The notes: generated from the sequence alone by a model not told the origin. Shown: positions 17,297-25,669, counted from the first letter of the stretch. The stretch is DNA of 64,000 nt from JAGXTF01 sp044224315 (GCA_044224315.1 JBGAKR010000003.1:434001-498000), one strand, 5' to 3'. Numbers and translations: made by a program.

Positions 17297-17593
17297 ATGA
17301 GTTTCGTATCAGAATTTAAAGAGTTCATCAACAAGGGAAATGTGCTTGACCTTGCTGTTGCTGTAATTATCGGTGGTGCTTTCCAAAAAATTGTGGATAG
17401 CCTGGTAGCCGATATCATCATGCCCATCATTGCCATGATCATGAAGTTCGATAAAATAGAACAGTTGACTCAAGGTCCATTTACATACGGCAAATTGATT
17501 GCAGCAGTGCTCAATTTCCTTCTGGTAGCCTTGGTATTGTTTATGATTATCAAAGCTATGAACCGAGCAAAAGCCATTGCCAACAAAGAGTAA
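17297..17593 (+). CDS. mscL: Large-conductance mechanosensitive channel
   Basis: 98 residues. The N-terminal amphipathic helix and TM1 are textbook MscL: SEFKEFINKGNVLDLAVAVIIGGAFQKIVDSLVADIIMPII. After a short periplasmic loop (KFDKIEQLTQGPFTYGKLIAAV) comes TM2 (LNFLLVALVLFMIIKAMNR). The protein forms a homopentameric pore that opens under membrane tension during hypo-osmotic shock. It is shorter than E. coli MscL (136): the periplasmic loop is reduced, and the C-terminal cytoplasmic helix bundle is essentially absent after AMNRAKAIANKE. The bundle is dispensable for gating in E. coli. Monocistronic with its own terminator. Confidence 0.94.
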   Translation: MSFVSEFKEFINKGNVLDLAVAVIIGGAFQKIVDSLVADIIMPIIAMIMKFDKIEQLTQGPFTYGKLIAAVLNFLLVALVLFMIIKAMNRAKAIANKE

Positions 17594-17612
17594 AATACAT
17601 TTTACCATACAG

Positions 17613-17641
17613 AAAGCCGGAATTGTTTTCCGGCTTTTTTT
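17613..17641 (+). terminator. Rho-independent terminator after mscL
   Basis: Stem AAAGCCGGAA/TTCCGGCTTT with a 5-nt loop (TTGTT) and a T-tract. Confidence 0.9.
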
Positions 17642-17685
17642 GTGCACAAAACATGCACTTTTAATGGCGGGTAATATTCTTGCAA

Positions 17686-17693
17686 TACCTTTG
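17686..17693 (+). promoter_or_regulatory. Putative -7 box (TACCTTTG) for DUF3078 gene
   Basis: Exact TAnnTTTG, 5 nt before ATG 17699: a leaderless or ultra-short-leader candidate. Confidence 0.5.
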
Positions 17694-17698
17694 CTGGC

Positions 17699-18628
17699 AT
17701 GAATAAAAGCATTGTTATACTGTGTCTTACCACATGTCTTTTCTCTGTTTCAAAAGCAAAAAACACACAGGATACTTTTTGGAAAAAAGGTGCCGAACTA
17801 GGATTAAATATCAACCTTTCAGGCACTTCGCCTAACTGGAGTGGAGGTGCCGCCAATAACATCAGCGGCAACGTGTTTTTCAATGGCAATGCAAACCGCA
17901 AACAAGGCAGGGCCAGCTGGGACAACCTATTAAAAATAAATGTGGGTGCCATATCAAGCCAAATGGAGGATATACGCGGCAATAACTATCGCAGTACGAA
18001 AAAAAATATTGATAACGTTTTTATAGATTCGAAATATGGCTTTGCTTTTAAAAAACCCAAATGGCTGAGCTTTTATGCTGGAGTAAATATTCAAACACAA
18101 TTACTTAAAGGGTTTGTTTACAGCAAAGATTCAATTGGCCGTGAGGTTAAAAATCAGGTTTCGAGTTTTATGAGCCAGGGTACTTCAATGCCCGCAATTG
18201 GTTTTGAAGCAAAACCAACCGATTGGTACTTTTTGCGACTGGGTTTGGGAGCCATTAAACAAACCTATGTAATCAACCAAAACCTTTATACCCTGCGCAA
18301 TGAAAATGTAATAGCCGGCGTAGAAAAAGGAAAATTTATTTATAACGAACTTGGATTTCAGATTCAAGGTGGATTGAGCAAAGATTTTGGCAAGAAAAAA
18401 ACCTACAACGTAAAAGCCAACTATTTGGGATTTGCCCCCTATAATTTTGCCAAATCAAACAGCCCGCTGGATAGTCGCATTGATTTAGGGTTTGTAGCGA
18501 AAATCAGCAAATACGTTAATTTTAACTACACCCTTATTTCCATTTTTGACAAAGACCTCAGCCGCCCGGGCCAAAATGCCTGGCAAAACAGTTGGATTGT
18601 AGGATTGGGCTTTTTATACAAAATGTAA
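17699..18628 (+). CDS. DUF3078 outer-membrane-type protein
   Basis: 309 residues: signal peptide (MNKSIVILCLTTCLFSVSKA), then TFWKKGAELGLNINLSGTSPNWSGGAANNISGN, the conserved start of DUF3078 (PF11276), a Bacteroidota-specific family. The rest alternates short aromatic strands (PKWLSFYAGVNIQTQLLKGFVYS, WYFLRLGLGAIKQTYVI) and ends VGLGFLYKM, a hydrophobic/aromatic C-terminal strand as in outer-membrane barrels. Function is not established; it is predicted to be a small outer-membrane barrel. Its stop codon is immediately followed (0 bp) by the stop of the convergent substrate-binding protein gene, leaving no room for a terminator. Confidence 0.85.
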   Translation: MNKSIVILCLTTCLFSVSKAKNTQDTFWKKGAELGLNINLSGTSPNWSGGAANNISGNVFFNGNANRKQGRASWDNLLKINVGAISSQMEDIRGNNYRSTKKNIDNVFIDSKYGFAFKKPKWLSFYAGVNIQTQLLKGFVYSKDSIGREVKNQVSSFMSQGTSMPAIGFEAKPTDWYFLRLGLGAIKQTYVINQNLYTLRNENVIAGVEKGKFIYNELGFQIQGGLSKDFGKKKTYNVKANYLGFAPYNFAKSNSPLDSRIDLGFVAKISKYVNFNYTLISIFDKDLSRPGQNAWQNSWIVGLGFLYKM

Positions 18629-20272
18629 TCAGGGCATGGCCTGCTTGCGAACCCTTTTTAAAATGAGACGGTTTGCGGCATCGTTTCCCAAACCGATTAC
18701 ATTGTTTTGCACAAGCCTTATACTTTTATCGTAATACATAATAAGCACTGGGGCCTGAGAGATTAATACAGAATCGGCGGCTCTGGCCATAGCCGGATTC
18801 ACATTCAATGCCATGCTTTCGTACAATTTATCAAAATCCGCGTTTTGAAAATGGGTATAATTGGGTCCGCCGGGACTGAAATTATGACTGTAAAAACAGG
18901 ATAAAAAATTCTCAGGGTCGGCAAAATCGGCAAACCAACTGCCTCGGTACACCTGAATGTTTCCCTTATTGCGCATTTGACGCAACATGCCACCTGTTTG
19001 TACTTCTATATTGGCTTTGATACCTATATCGGCCCAATATTTTTTGATATACACCATTAAATCCAGGTAATCGGATGTAGTGGTAATCCGCAGTTCGGGG
19101 CAACCCTTACCACCCGGATATCCGGCCAGCTTAAGTTCTTCGGTGGCTTTCTTCACATTATTCACAAAGCCTTGCGGGGCATTAAAAAGTACAGGTGGTA
19201 CAAATCCATTTTCGCCAGGCACCCCTGCCCCGTTTCGCAGGTATTTTACCAATGCATGGCGGTCAACCGCATAATTCAAGGCCCTGCGTAAATGCACATT
19301 TTGCAGCGGATTGCGAGTGCCATCCACATTGCTATCCAGCCAAAAGCCCAGGTATTCGGTGTTTAAAAAGGGCTTCACTCCCATTTTAAATTTGTTTTGA
19401 AATTTTGGGGTTAATGTAGCTCGGTCGGTTAGTATTTCATCCTTCATACTGCCTTCTATGCCGTTAAAGAAATCGTATTCACCTGCTACAAATCGCATAA
19501 AAGCCGTTTGTTTATTTTTGATGAAATCAACATTCACCGCTTCCAGATAAGGCAATTGTTTTCCGTTTTCGGTTTCGAAATAATCCGGATTTCGGCGCAA
19601 TACGAGTTTAACATCCTCTTCCCACAATTTCACATAAAAGGGCCCAGTGCCGGTAGGTTTGCGACCAAAGGCAGAGGGGTTTGCTTTTACATACTCTTGC
19701 GGAACTATAAAACAATTGGGTGTGCTAAGCAGAGAAAGCATAGCCGCAAAGGGTTTATTCAATGTAAGAATAAAAGTACTGTCATTTTCTGCTCTAAAGG
19801 GATTTGCATTTCTATCTACCTTGTCGCTAAAAATCCATGCACTTGGTGAGGCAGTGGCAGGATCAATGAGGCGACTAAAAGAATACACCACATCAGAAGC
19901 AGTTACCCACCGGGGATGTTTATTAGCCCCATCTGACTGTGTATGAAATTGTACACCCGATTTGAGGTGGAACTTATACACAAGTTTGTTTTCCGAGATT
20001 TCCCAGCTACGGGCCAGCATTGGGGTGGGTTGCATAGCTGAGTCGAGGTCTACCAGCCCGTTATAGATTTGCGAGGCAATCCAAATCTCGGCTTGCGATT
20101 TTATAAATGCCGGATCGAGGGTAGAAACACTGGCATCCTCATTGTACCGGAAAATCAGGGTGTCCGAAACTTTATCAACATTTTTACAACTGTTACTCCC
20201 AACAATGGTGTACAAAACTATACCCGCACAAAATAGGTGGCTAAGGGCTTTCAAAATAATTTTGCCCTTCAC
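18629..20272 (-). CDS. Oligopeptide/dipeptide ABC transporter substrate-binding lipoprotein
   Basis: 547 residues if GTG 20272 is used (MKGKIILKALSHLFCAG...); a TTG at 20254 would also give a signal peptide. An ATG at 20308 exists but would overlap the divergent hydrolase gene. The lipobox region VGSNSC anchors the protein. The mature part is SBP_bac_5 (OppA/DppA): ASVSTLDPAFI, QIYNGLVDLDSAMQPTPMLARSWEI, YKFHLKSGVQFH, TASDVVYSFSRLIDP, KPTGTGPFYV, and HLRRALNYAVDRHALV. It would bind peptides or similar ligands in the periplasm and hand them to an ABC importer; no permease or ATPase genes are next to it. Convergent with the DUF3078 gene with zero spacing. Confidence 0.88.
   Translation of the reverse strand: MKGKIILKALSHLFCAGIVLYTIVGSNSCKNVDKVSDTLIFRYNEDASVSTLDPAFIKSQAEIWIASQIYNGLVDLDSAMQPTPMLARSWEISENKLVYKFHLKSGVQFHTQSDGANKHPRWVTASDVVYSFSRLIDPATASPSAWIFSDKVDRNANPFRAENDSTFILTLNKPFAAMLSLLSTPNCFIVPQEYVKANPSAFGRKPTGTGPFYVKLWEEDVKLVLRRNPDYFETENGKQLPYLEAVNVDFIKNKQTAFMRFVAGEYDFFNGIEGSMKDEILTDRATLTPKFQNKFKMGVKPFLNTEYLGFWLDSNVDGTRNPLQNVHLRRALNYAVDRHALVKYLRNGAGVPGENGFVPPVLFNAPQGFVNNVKKATEELKLAGYPGGKGCPELRITTTSDYLDLMVYIKKYWADIGIKANIEVQTGGMLRQMRNKGNIQVYRGSWFADFADPENFLSCFYSHNFSPGGPNYTHFQNADFDKLYESMALNVNPAMARAADSVLISQAPVLIMYYDKSIRLVQNNVIGLGNDAANRLILKRVRKQAMP
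20257..20264 (+). promoter_or_regulatory. Putative -7 box (TAATTTTG) for UPF0173 hydrolase
   Basis: Exact TAnnTTTG on the plus strand, 20 nt before ATG 20285. It lies inside the predicted 5' end of the divergent substrate-binding protein gene. Confidence 0.45.
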
Positions 20273-20284
20273 TCCAACACGCAC

Positions 20285-20965
20285 ATGGACATTACTTACT
20301 ACGGACATTCTTCTTTTATGGTAAAGACCAGCGGCAAAAGTATACTTTTTGATCCGTTCATCAGCCCTAATCCATTGGCAAGTGCCATTGATATTCAAAA
20401 GCTGGTGCCCGATTTTGTATTACTCAGCCATGGCCATTCCGACCACGTAGCAGATGCACCCGCCATATGCAAAAACAGCGGTGCCCAAGCCATTGGCATT
20501 TGGGAAACCATGGCATGGATGGAAAAACAAGGCGTTGCCAATGTACATCCCATGAATATCGGGGGCAGTTTTGCTTTTGATTTCGGCACCCTAAAAATGG
20601 TTAATGCCGTGCATTCCTCTTCCATGCCCGATGGCAGCAATGGAGGTTCAGCAGCTGGATTTGTGGTTCAAAACACCGAGGATTGCTTTTACTATGCGGG
20701 CGATACAGCGCTGCATATGGATATGCAGCTGATAGCGCGCCGTTTCAATATTAAAGTGGCTTTTTTGCCTATAGGAAGCAACTTTACAATGGATGTACAA
20801 GATGCCATAGAGGCAGCCCGATTAATACAATGCACCAACATCATTGGCATGCACTTCGATACTTTCGGATACATTAAAATAAACCACGCCGAAGCCATGG
20901 ATGCTTTTAACAAAGCAGGCCTGCACTTGCAACTCATGGAAATCGGACAAACAATTACAATATAA
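20285..20965 (+). CDS. Metal-dependent hydrolase, UPF0173 family
   Basis: 226 residues from ATG 20285. A metallo-beta-lactamase-fold protein: MDITYYGHSSFMV at the start, the LFDPFISPNP strand, the metal-binding HxHxDH motif SHGHSDH (H49, H51, D53, H54), a later MVNAVHSSSMP histidine, CFYYAGDTALHMDM (metal Asp) and GMHFDTF near the end. This spacing is that of UPF0173/YtkL proteins, a predicted zinc hydrolase whose substrate is unknown. Located 9 bp upstream of parA, so probably co-transcribed with parAB, an association based on position only. Confidence 0.9.
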   Translation: MDITYYGHSSFMVKTSGKSILFDPFISPNPLASAIDIQKLVPDFVLLSHGHSDHVADAPAICKNSGAQAIGIWETMAWMEKQGVANVHPMNIGGSFAFDFGTLKMVNAVHSSSMPDGSNGGSAAGFVVQNTEDCFYYAGDTALHMDMQLIARRFNIKVAFLPIGSNFTMDVQDAIEAARLIQCTNIIGMHFDTFGYIKINHAEAMDAFNKAGLHLQLMEIGQTITI

Positions 20966-20974
20966 AATATACAA

Positions 20975-21799
20975 ATGGGAAAAATAATAGCGATAGCAAA
21001 CCAGAAAGGTGGAGTAGGAAAAACTACTTCGGCCATCAACCTGGCGGCAAGTTTAGCCGTTCTTGAATTTAAAACTTTGCTGGTAGATGCCGACCCCCAG
21101 GCTAACTCTTCCTCAGGGCTGGGTTTCGACCCCAAAAACATTAAACTGGGCTTGTACGAATGCCTGGTGCAGGAGATTGATCCCAAAGATGTAATCCTGT
21201 CTACCGAAATTCCTTATCTCAGCCTGATGCCCTCTAATATAGACCTGGTAGGTGCGGAGATTGAACTGCTGGATATGCCCAACCGCGAACGCATGATGGA
21301 AGGCTCTTTGAAAGCACTGAAAAGCCAATATGATTTTATCATTATCGACTGTTCTCCTTCCCTCGGCTTAATTACCACCAATGCGCTGGTAGCCGCAGAT
21401 AGTGTAATGATTCCGGTTCAATGCGAATATTTTGCATTGGAAGGTTTGGGCAAATTGCTTAATACCATTAAAATTATTCAAAACAACCTCAACCGCAACC
21501 TGGATATTGAAGGCATATTGCTTACTATGTATGATGGTCGCCTGCGTCTTAGCAATCAGGTAGTGGATGATGTGAAAACCCATTTTCAGGACATTGTATT
21601 CGACACCATCATACAGCGCAATACCAAACTGGGGGAAGCACCCAGCTTTGGTTTGCCAGTGCTTTACCACGATGCTGAAAGCCGCGGATCGATTAATTAC
21701 CTGAACCTGGCCAAAGAAATTCTGCAAAAGAACGGACTATTGAAAGAGAAGGATTCTGCTAAAATTGAAAAAACTGTAGCCCCAGCCACTGCCGAATGA
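20975..21799 (+). CDS. parA: Chromosome partitioning ATPase ParA (Soj)
   Basis: 274 residues. A deviant Walker A ATPase: NQKGGVGKTT (about residues 9-18) with the signature lysine, DADPQANSSSGLG for the A' region, and IDCSPSLGLITTNAL for Walker B. It binds DNA non-specifically as an ATP dimer and moves ParB-parS complexes during chromosome segregation. There is no N-terminal HTH, so this is the chromosomal Soj type rather than a plasmid P1 type. The stop overlaps the parB ATG by 4 bp. The cluster parA-parB-DUF5683 is a conserved chromosomal arrangement in Bacteroidota, usually not far from the origin. Confidence 0.96.
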   Translation: MGKIIAIANQKGGVGKTTSAINLAASLAVLEFKTLLVDADPQANSSSGLGFDPKNIKLGLYECLVQEIDPKDVILSTEIPYLSLMPSNIDLVGAEIELLDMPNRERMMEGSLKALKSQYDFIIIDCSPSLGLITTNALVAADSVMIPVQCEYFALEGLGKLLNTIKIIQNNLNRNLDIEGILLTMYDGRLRLSNQVVDDVKTHFQDIVFDTIIQRNTKLGEAPSFGLPVLYHDAESRGSINYLNLAKEILQKNGLLKEKDSAKIEKTVAPATAE

Positions 21800-22680
21800 G
21801 TACACCATTAAAAAAGAAAGCCGCCCTGGGCCGCGGATTAAGTGCCCTGTTAGAAAACGCCGAAACCGACATTACCAGCCGCGAAGTGCGACCTGCAGGT
21901 TCAGTTTCTCAAATACCGCTGAACGAAGTAGAGGCCAATCCCTTTCAACCCCGCACTGATTTTGACCCGGTGCAGCTTGAAGAACTGGCCAACTCTATCC
22001 GTGTGCATGGTGTAATCCAGCCGATTACGGTGCGCAAAATGGGTTATGATAAATACCAGCTCATTAGCGGTGAACGTCGCACCCGCGCTGCTATACTTGC
22101 CGGATTAACCAAAATTCCTGCCTATATCCGTGTTGCAAACGACCAGGATATGCTGGAAATGGCGCTGATTGAAAATATCCAACGCAGCGATTTGAATGCC
22201 ATTGAGGTTGCTATTTCATACAAACGCCTTTTGGAAGAATGCAATCTGAAGCAGGAAGAATTGGGCGACCGTGTGGGTAAAGACCGCACCACGGTTAATA
22301 ATTACCTGCGTTTACTGCGCCTGCCCGATGACATTCAGATGGGTATTAAAATTGGTAAAATTACCATGGGCCATGCCCGCGCTATGATTAATATGGATGA
22401 TATGGCCGACCAATTAGAGCTTTACCACCAAATAGTAGACGAAAACCTCAGTGTGCGTGCCGTAGAAACCCTGGTAAAAGAGAAGAAGGAAGGCCAAAAA
22501 GCCGGAATAACCGTAAATGGCACAGATTGGGACCCCGAAATTGATAAGATTCGCGAATTGTTTACCAAAAAACTGGATGCGGCTGTGCACATGAAGCATT
22601 CAAGCACTGGTAAAGGCAAAGTAATCATCTCCTATAAAAATTATAGCGATCTTGAACGAATTTTGGGGCTTATCCAATAA
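21796..22680 (+). CDS. parB: Chromosome partitioning protein ParB (Spo0J)
   Basis: 294 residues. It starts with KKAALGRGLSALLENAE, the usual ParB N-terminal ParA-interacting segment. The ParB/Srx CTPase-DNA clamp domain follows (about 33-125), with NPFQPRTDFD, LANSIRVHGVIQPITVRK and GERRTRAA (the CTP/parS loop), then IENIQRSDLNAIE and the HTH KQEELGDRVGKDRTTVNNYLRLLRLP. The C-terminal dimerisation region ends SDLERILGLIQ. It loads on parS and spreads. I did not find a canonical parS palindrome by eye. Translationally coupled to parA. Confidence 0.96.
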   Translation: MSTPLKKKAALGRGLSALLENAETDITSREVRPAGSVSQIPLNEVEANPFQPRTDFDPVQLEELANSIRVHGVIQPITVRKMGYDKYQLISGERRTRAAILAGLTKIPAYIRVANDQDMLEMALIENIQRSDLNAIEVAISYKRLLEECNLKQEELGDRVGKDRTTVNNYLRLLRLPDDIQMGIKIGKITMGHARAMINMDDMADQLELYHQIVDENLSVRAVETLVKEKKEGQKAGITVNGTDWDPEIDKIRELFTKKLDAAVHMKHSSTGKGKVIISYKNYSDLERILGLIQ

Positions 22681-22701
22681 GTCTTACCGAAATTTGCACC
22701 C

Positions 22702-23232
22702 ATGCGCGGTAAAATAGTTGTACTGTTCACCCTGTTTTTTATTAGCGGGCAAATGGTTTGTGCCCAAGACAGCGCCAAAGCTGCGGTTAAAAACCGCGAA
22801 CCTCTGCATTTGTTGAGTTTTGCCGATCCACATTCGCCCAAAAAAGCAAGCATATATTCAGCAGTTTTGCCTGGCCTGGGTCAGATATATAATAGAAAAT
22901 ACTGGAAAACGCCCATTGTATATGCAACTCTAGGCGCGGCAACCTACTCTATGTTTTACTTCCGGGGCCAAATGCGAAATTATAATAAGGAGTTTAAAGC
23001 GGCCTATGCAATTAATGCCGATACCACCCTTGATCCTAATAAACTGGTACTTAGGGATAATGCCCGGCGATATAGAGATTTCAGTATTCTCGCCATGTCG
23101 GCCATTTATGTGCTACAAATTGTGGATGCTACAGTGGATGCCCATTTTTATCAAATCGATATCAATCAGGATTTATCGGCTAAGTTGAGTCCTAATCCCA
23201 GTCGCATGGTGCAATTTGCATTTACATTTTAA
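22702..23232 (+). CDS. DUF5683 domain membrane protein
   Basis: 176 residues. Signal peptide or first TM (GKIVVLFTLFFISGQMVCAQ), then the DUF5683 core: SPKKASIYSAVLPGLGQIYNRKYWKTPIVYATLGAATYSMFYF, followed by NYNKEFKAAY and a second hydrophobic segment (FSILAMSAIYVLQIVDATVDAHFYQIDI). The PGxGQIYN motif is also seen in other membrane proteins of unknown role. The gene follows parAB in many Bacteroidota, usually before dapB and lepB; here a TPR gene follows instead. A link to chromosome or envelope biology is only positional. Its stop overlaps the next start by one base. Confidence 0.85.
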   Translation: MRGKIVVLFTLFFISGQMVCAQDSAKAAVKNREPLHLLSFADPHSPKKASIYSAVLPGLGQIYNRKYWKTPIVYATLGAATYSMFYFRGQMRNYNKEFKAAYAINADTTLDPNKLVLRDNARRYRDFSILAMSAIYVLQIVDATVDAHFYQIDINQDLSAKLSPNPSRMVQFAFTF

Positions 23233-23552
23233 TGAGCCGCATTGATCAGATTAGACAGTTTTTACAGGAGAGTCCGGAGGATGCCTTTCTCAACTACGCC
23301 CTGGCCCAGGAATTTATCAGCGCGGGCAATGATGCGGAGGCAGAAGTATTATTTCAAAAATTACTAAGCCTCCACCCCGATTATACGGCAACTTACTACC
23401 ATTATGGCAAATTGCTGGAACGTAAACAAGAAACTGAAACTGCCACCGAAATATACAAGCAAGGCATAGAGGTTGCTAAGCAAAAACGAGAGCAACACGC
23501 ATTATCAGAATTACAAAGTGCCTTACTGGAGCTGGAATACGGTGATATGTAA
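23232..23552 (+). CDS. Small TPR protein
   Basis: 106 residues, about two tetratricopeptide repeats: LNYALAQEFISAGNDAEAEVLFQKLLSLHPDY, then ATYYHYGKLLERKQETETATEIYKQGIEVAKQ. No signal peptide, so it is cytoplasmic and a likely protein-binding scaffold. Translationally coupled to the DUF5683 gene (TAATG overlap) and last in the hydrolase-parAB-DUF5683 unit. Ends 2 bp from the stop of the convergent gene. Confidence 0.75.
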   Translation: MSRIDQIRQFLQESPEDAFLNYALAQEFISAGNDAEAEVLFQKLLSLHPDYTATYYHYGKLLERKQETETATEIYKQGIEVAKQKREQHALSELQSALLELEYGDM

Positions 23553-23554
23553 AT

Positions 23555-24451
23555 TTACCGGTCGCCCTGCAAATTTGGATTCACACCCGGCGTTTCATGG
23601 GTTCCAAATTCCACTTTGGGAGATTGTTTTACCTGCATTTTCGCGTTAGGATCCTTGGGAGTAGGTGTATTCACTGCTGGATTGGTTGGATAAGGCGCAG
23701 TATTTATTATGGGTTTATCCAAAGGATTCGTATTTAAAATGCCAACCGTAACGAATCCTCTGGTAACGGTTTTTTTCTGTTCTACCTGAATATTAATAGT
23801 AGGCATCATCACATTCAGAATTTCAAAAACCTCCTGGCGCGCCCTGTTTACCTCTACCTCTGAAAGGTAAATGGTATCTACCTTATTATCTTTCACTTTG
23901 CGATTAATACCCAAAACCCCGCTTTCAATATCAGATTGAAAAACCTGTAAATGGTAAACTCCATTTGAATCGGCTTCCACATATTGATCGGTTTTGCTAA
24001 AAACATGAGTAAAACCCAATTTCGTATCCATGGCTACACCTGCGAGTTTTAACTGAATGGTGAAGGCAGAATCGGTAATTGTATTGGTATTCTGAGAGGC
24101 AGCGCCTTTCCACACTTTTTCAATCCGGGGTTTTATGACTTCGGTGTTTTGCGCAAAAGCAGATTGGGTAGTCAAAAACAACAAACTGGCTGCAACAGCC
24201 CATCCATGTCGCCTTGGCACCGGCACTAATTCGTAAATATTGCGGTTGAGTTGTTGGGCATTAAAACGGCCACATACATTCTGGGGTTTGTTTGCAAAAT
24301 AATTTACCAACTCTGTAGCTGTGAACGAAGTAAAATCAATTACACATTTGTTGCATACATCGCAGTGCCGGCCTCTATCTTTGGGCGTCATTGCGTTCCA
24401 ATCCTCATGACAAGGTTCGGGGATGCTGATAAAAAGTTGCTTTTGCTTCAT
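23555..24451 (-). CDS. Membrane protein with N-terminal Cys-motif domain, unknown function
   Basis: 298 residues. The first 70 residues are a recurrent Bacteroidota domain: SIPEPCHEDWNAMTPKDRGRHCDVCNKCVIDFTSFTATELVNYF. They carry C-x16-C-x2-C-x2-C-type spacing that looks metal-binding and should lie in the cytoplasm. A transmembrane segment follows (WAVAASLLFLTTQSAFA, about 84-100). The remaining 200 residues should be periplasmic, with a carboxypeptidase-regulatory-like beta region and a Pro/Asn-rich C-terminus (PTNPAVNTPTPKDPNAKM). The family often sits near TonB/anti-sigma-like systems, but its function is unknown. An inverted repeat abuts the start codon. Confidence 0.65.
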   Translation of the reverse strand: MKQKQLFISIPEPCHEDWNAMTPKDRGRHCDVCNKCVIDFTSFTATELVNYFANKPQNVCGRFNAQQLNRNIYELVPVPRRHGWAVAASLLFLTTQSAFAQNTEVIKPRIEKVWKGAASQNTNTITDSAFTIQLKLAGVAMDTKLGFTHVFSKTDQYVEADSNGVYHLQVFQSDIESGVLGINRKVKDNKVDTIYLSEVEVNRARQEVFEILNVMMPTINIQVEQKKTVTRGFVTVGILNTNPLDKPIINTAPYPTNPAVNTPTPKDPNAKMQVKQSPKVEFGTHETPGVNPNLQGDR

Positions 24452-24472
24452 AACCTGTGATTTTCACAGGTT
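24452..24472. promoter_or_regulatory. Perfect 9-bp inverted repeat touching the start codon
   Basis: AACCTGTGA-TTT-TCACAGGTT immediately precedes the ATG (24449-24451, minus strand). In mRNA it would be a hairpin ending at the start codon; in DNA it could be a dimer operator. Confidence 0.6.
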
Positions 24473-24500
24473 AATACTTTTTATTTTGAATAGGTAAATG

Positions 24501-24533
24501 AAAAAAGCCATCTTTTTTCGAAGATGGCTTTTT
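24501..24533 (-). terminator. Rho-independent terminator after Bax-inhibitor gene
   Basis: AAAAAGCCATCTT/AAGATGGCTTTTT stem with a TTTTCG loop, T-tracts on both strands; 18 bp past the stop at 24551. Confidence 0.88.
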
Positions 24534-24550
24534 AGTGGTTTTAATAGTGA

Positions 24551-25306
24551 TTAATCTCTGCTGCTGAGTTTAGACAGCAGGCGCAGTATTTCAATATAAA
24601 TCCAGATAACGGTTACCAGCAATCCAAAAGCGCAGTACCATTCCATATATTTTGGGGCACCCAACCTGCTTTGGGAATCAATTAAATCAAAATCCAGTAT
24701 CAGGTGGAATGAAGCCAAACCAGCCACAACCACTGAAATGATGATGGACAACCAACTGCTTCCGCTGTAGAATGAATTTACACCGCAAAGAATGCAGATA
24801 AAATTAATAAGATAAAACAGGGCTACACCCAAAGTTGCATACACAATTACCTTTGTAAACAAAGGTGTAGCGCGCAATAAACCTGTGCGATAAGCCATAA
24901 GCATTCCCCCAAAAATGAGCAGGGTAATGGTGGTAGCCTGCATCACTATTCCTGGAAATTTAAGTTCAAAGAAATAACTGATCATTCCAAGGAAAACACC
25001 CTCAAATGCAGCATAAACAGGAGCCAGATAGGGTGCTGATTTCATTCTGAAACTGATAATCAATGCCATAACAAAACCGCCCACGGCCGAACCAATTAAA
25101 ACCGGCAATAGAAAATTGTTTAGCACCGGACTGCTACCGGTAGCAAGCAGCCACCATACGAGAGCAGCCGGACCCACCATGGTTAAAAACAGTAACAGTG
25201 ATTTATTCACTGCACCCTTCAGGGTCATGGTATCACCTGCAAAACCGTGCTGTAAAACAGCATCTTGTTTTTTAAATGTTGATTCTGAAAATATAGGACT
25301 TGACAT
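24551..25306 (-). CDS. Bax inhibitor-1/YccA-like membrane protein
   Basis: 251 residues with seven predicted TM helices. N-terminal tail MSSPIFSESTFKKQ, then MTLKGAVNKSLLLFLTMVGPAALVWWLL, APVYAAFEGVFLGMISYFFE, GLLRATPLFTKVIVYATLGVALFYLI, and a C-terminal LILDFDLIDSQSRLGAPKYMEWYCAFGLLVTVIWIYIEILRLLSKL. The late helices carry the paired Asp residues of the TMBIM/BI-1 fold (calcium-leak channels in characterised bacterial homologues such as YetJ). This matches the Bacteroidota 'Bax inhibitor-1/YccA family' subgroup. Role inferred only from the family. A long upstream region with GT-rich repeats would be CA-rich in its 5' leader if the distant -7 box at 25670-25677 is used. Confidence 0.9.
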   Translation of the reverse strand: MSSPIFSESTFKKQDAVLQHGFAGDTMTLKGAVNKSLLLFLTMVGPAALVWWLLATGSSPVLNNFLLPVLIGSAVGGFVMALIISFRMKSAPYLAPVYAAFEGVFLGMISYFFELKFPGIVMQATTITLLIFGGMLMAYRTGLLRATPLFTKVIVYATLGVALFYLINFICILCGVNSFYSGSSWLSIIISVVVAGLASFHLILDFDLIDSQSRLGAPKYMEWYCAFGLLVTVIWIYIEILRLLSKLSSRD

Positions 25307-25319
25307 GGTTTTTGGATAT

Positions 25320-25480
25320 GTTATTTTGTTATTGTGGTATTGTGGTATTGTGTAATTATGTTAGTGTGGTTGTGTGGTATTGTGTTATTTTGTAATTGTG
25401 GTGTTGTGTTAGTGTGGTATTGTGGTTTTTTATTATTGTGCTATTTTGGTGTTGTGTTATTGCGGTGTTGCGGTATTCTA
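25320..25480. repeat. Degenerate GT-rich repeat (TTGTGGTAT-like)
   Basis: About 160 bp built from variants of TTGTGGTAT, TTGTGTTAT and TTGTGGTGT, almost devoid of C on the plus strand. On the strand of the Bax-inhibitor mRNA it reads as an unstructured CA-rich tract (ACCACAAT). Confidence 0.75.
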
Positions 25481-25669
25481 AGTTTTAGTATGAGTTGATT
25501 GGTTGGCGGTATCCCGACTTTTCCAGGTTCGGGTAAGCATTCACATTTCATTCTGGCAAACTTACTGTGGGCGCACACAATATTAGTGTTGGAAATATAT
25601 GATTGCTAATTTTATATTTTAAAAATTCGTTTGGCGATTGGATAGTGTTTTTAGATGTGGTTTACTGCA

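Noticed and set aside
20975..22680. parS sites near parAB
   Set aside because: Looked for the TGTTTCACGTGAAACA-like palindrome by eye and found none; absence here does not exclude sites elsewhere.
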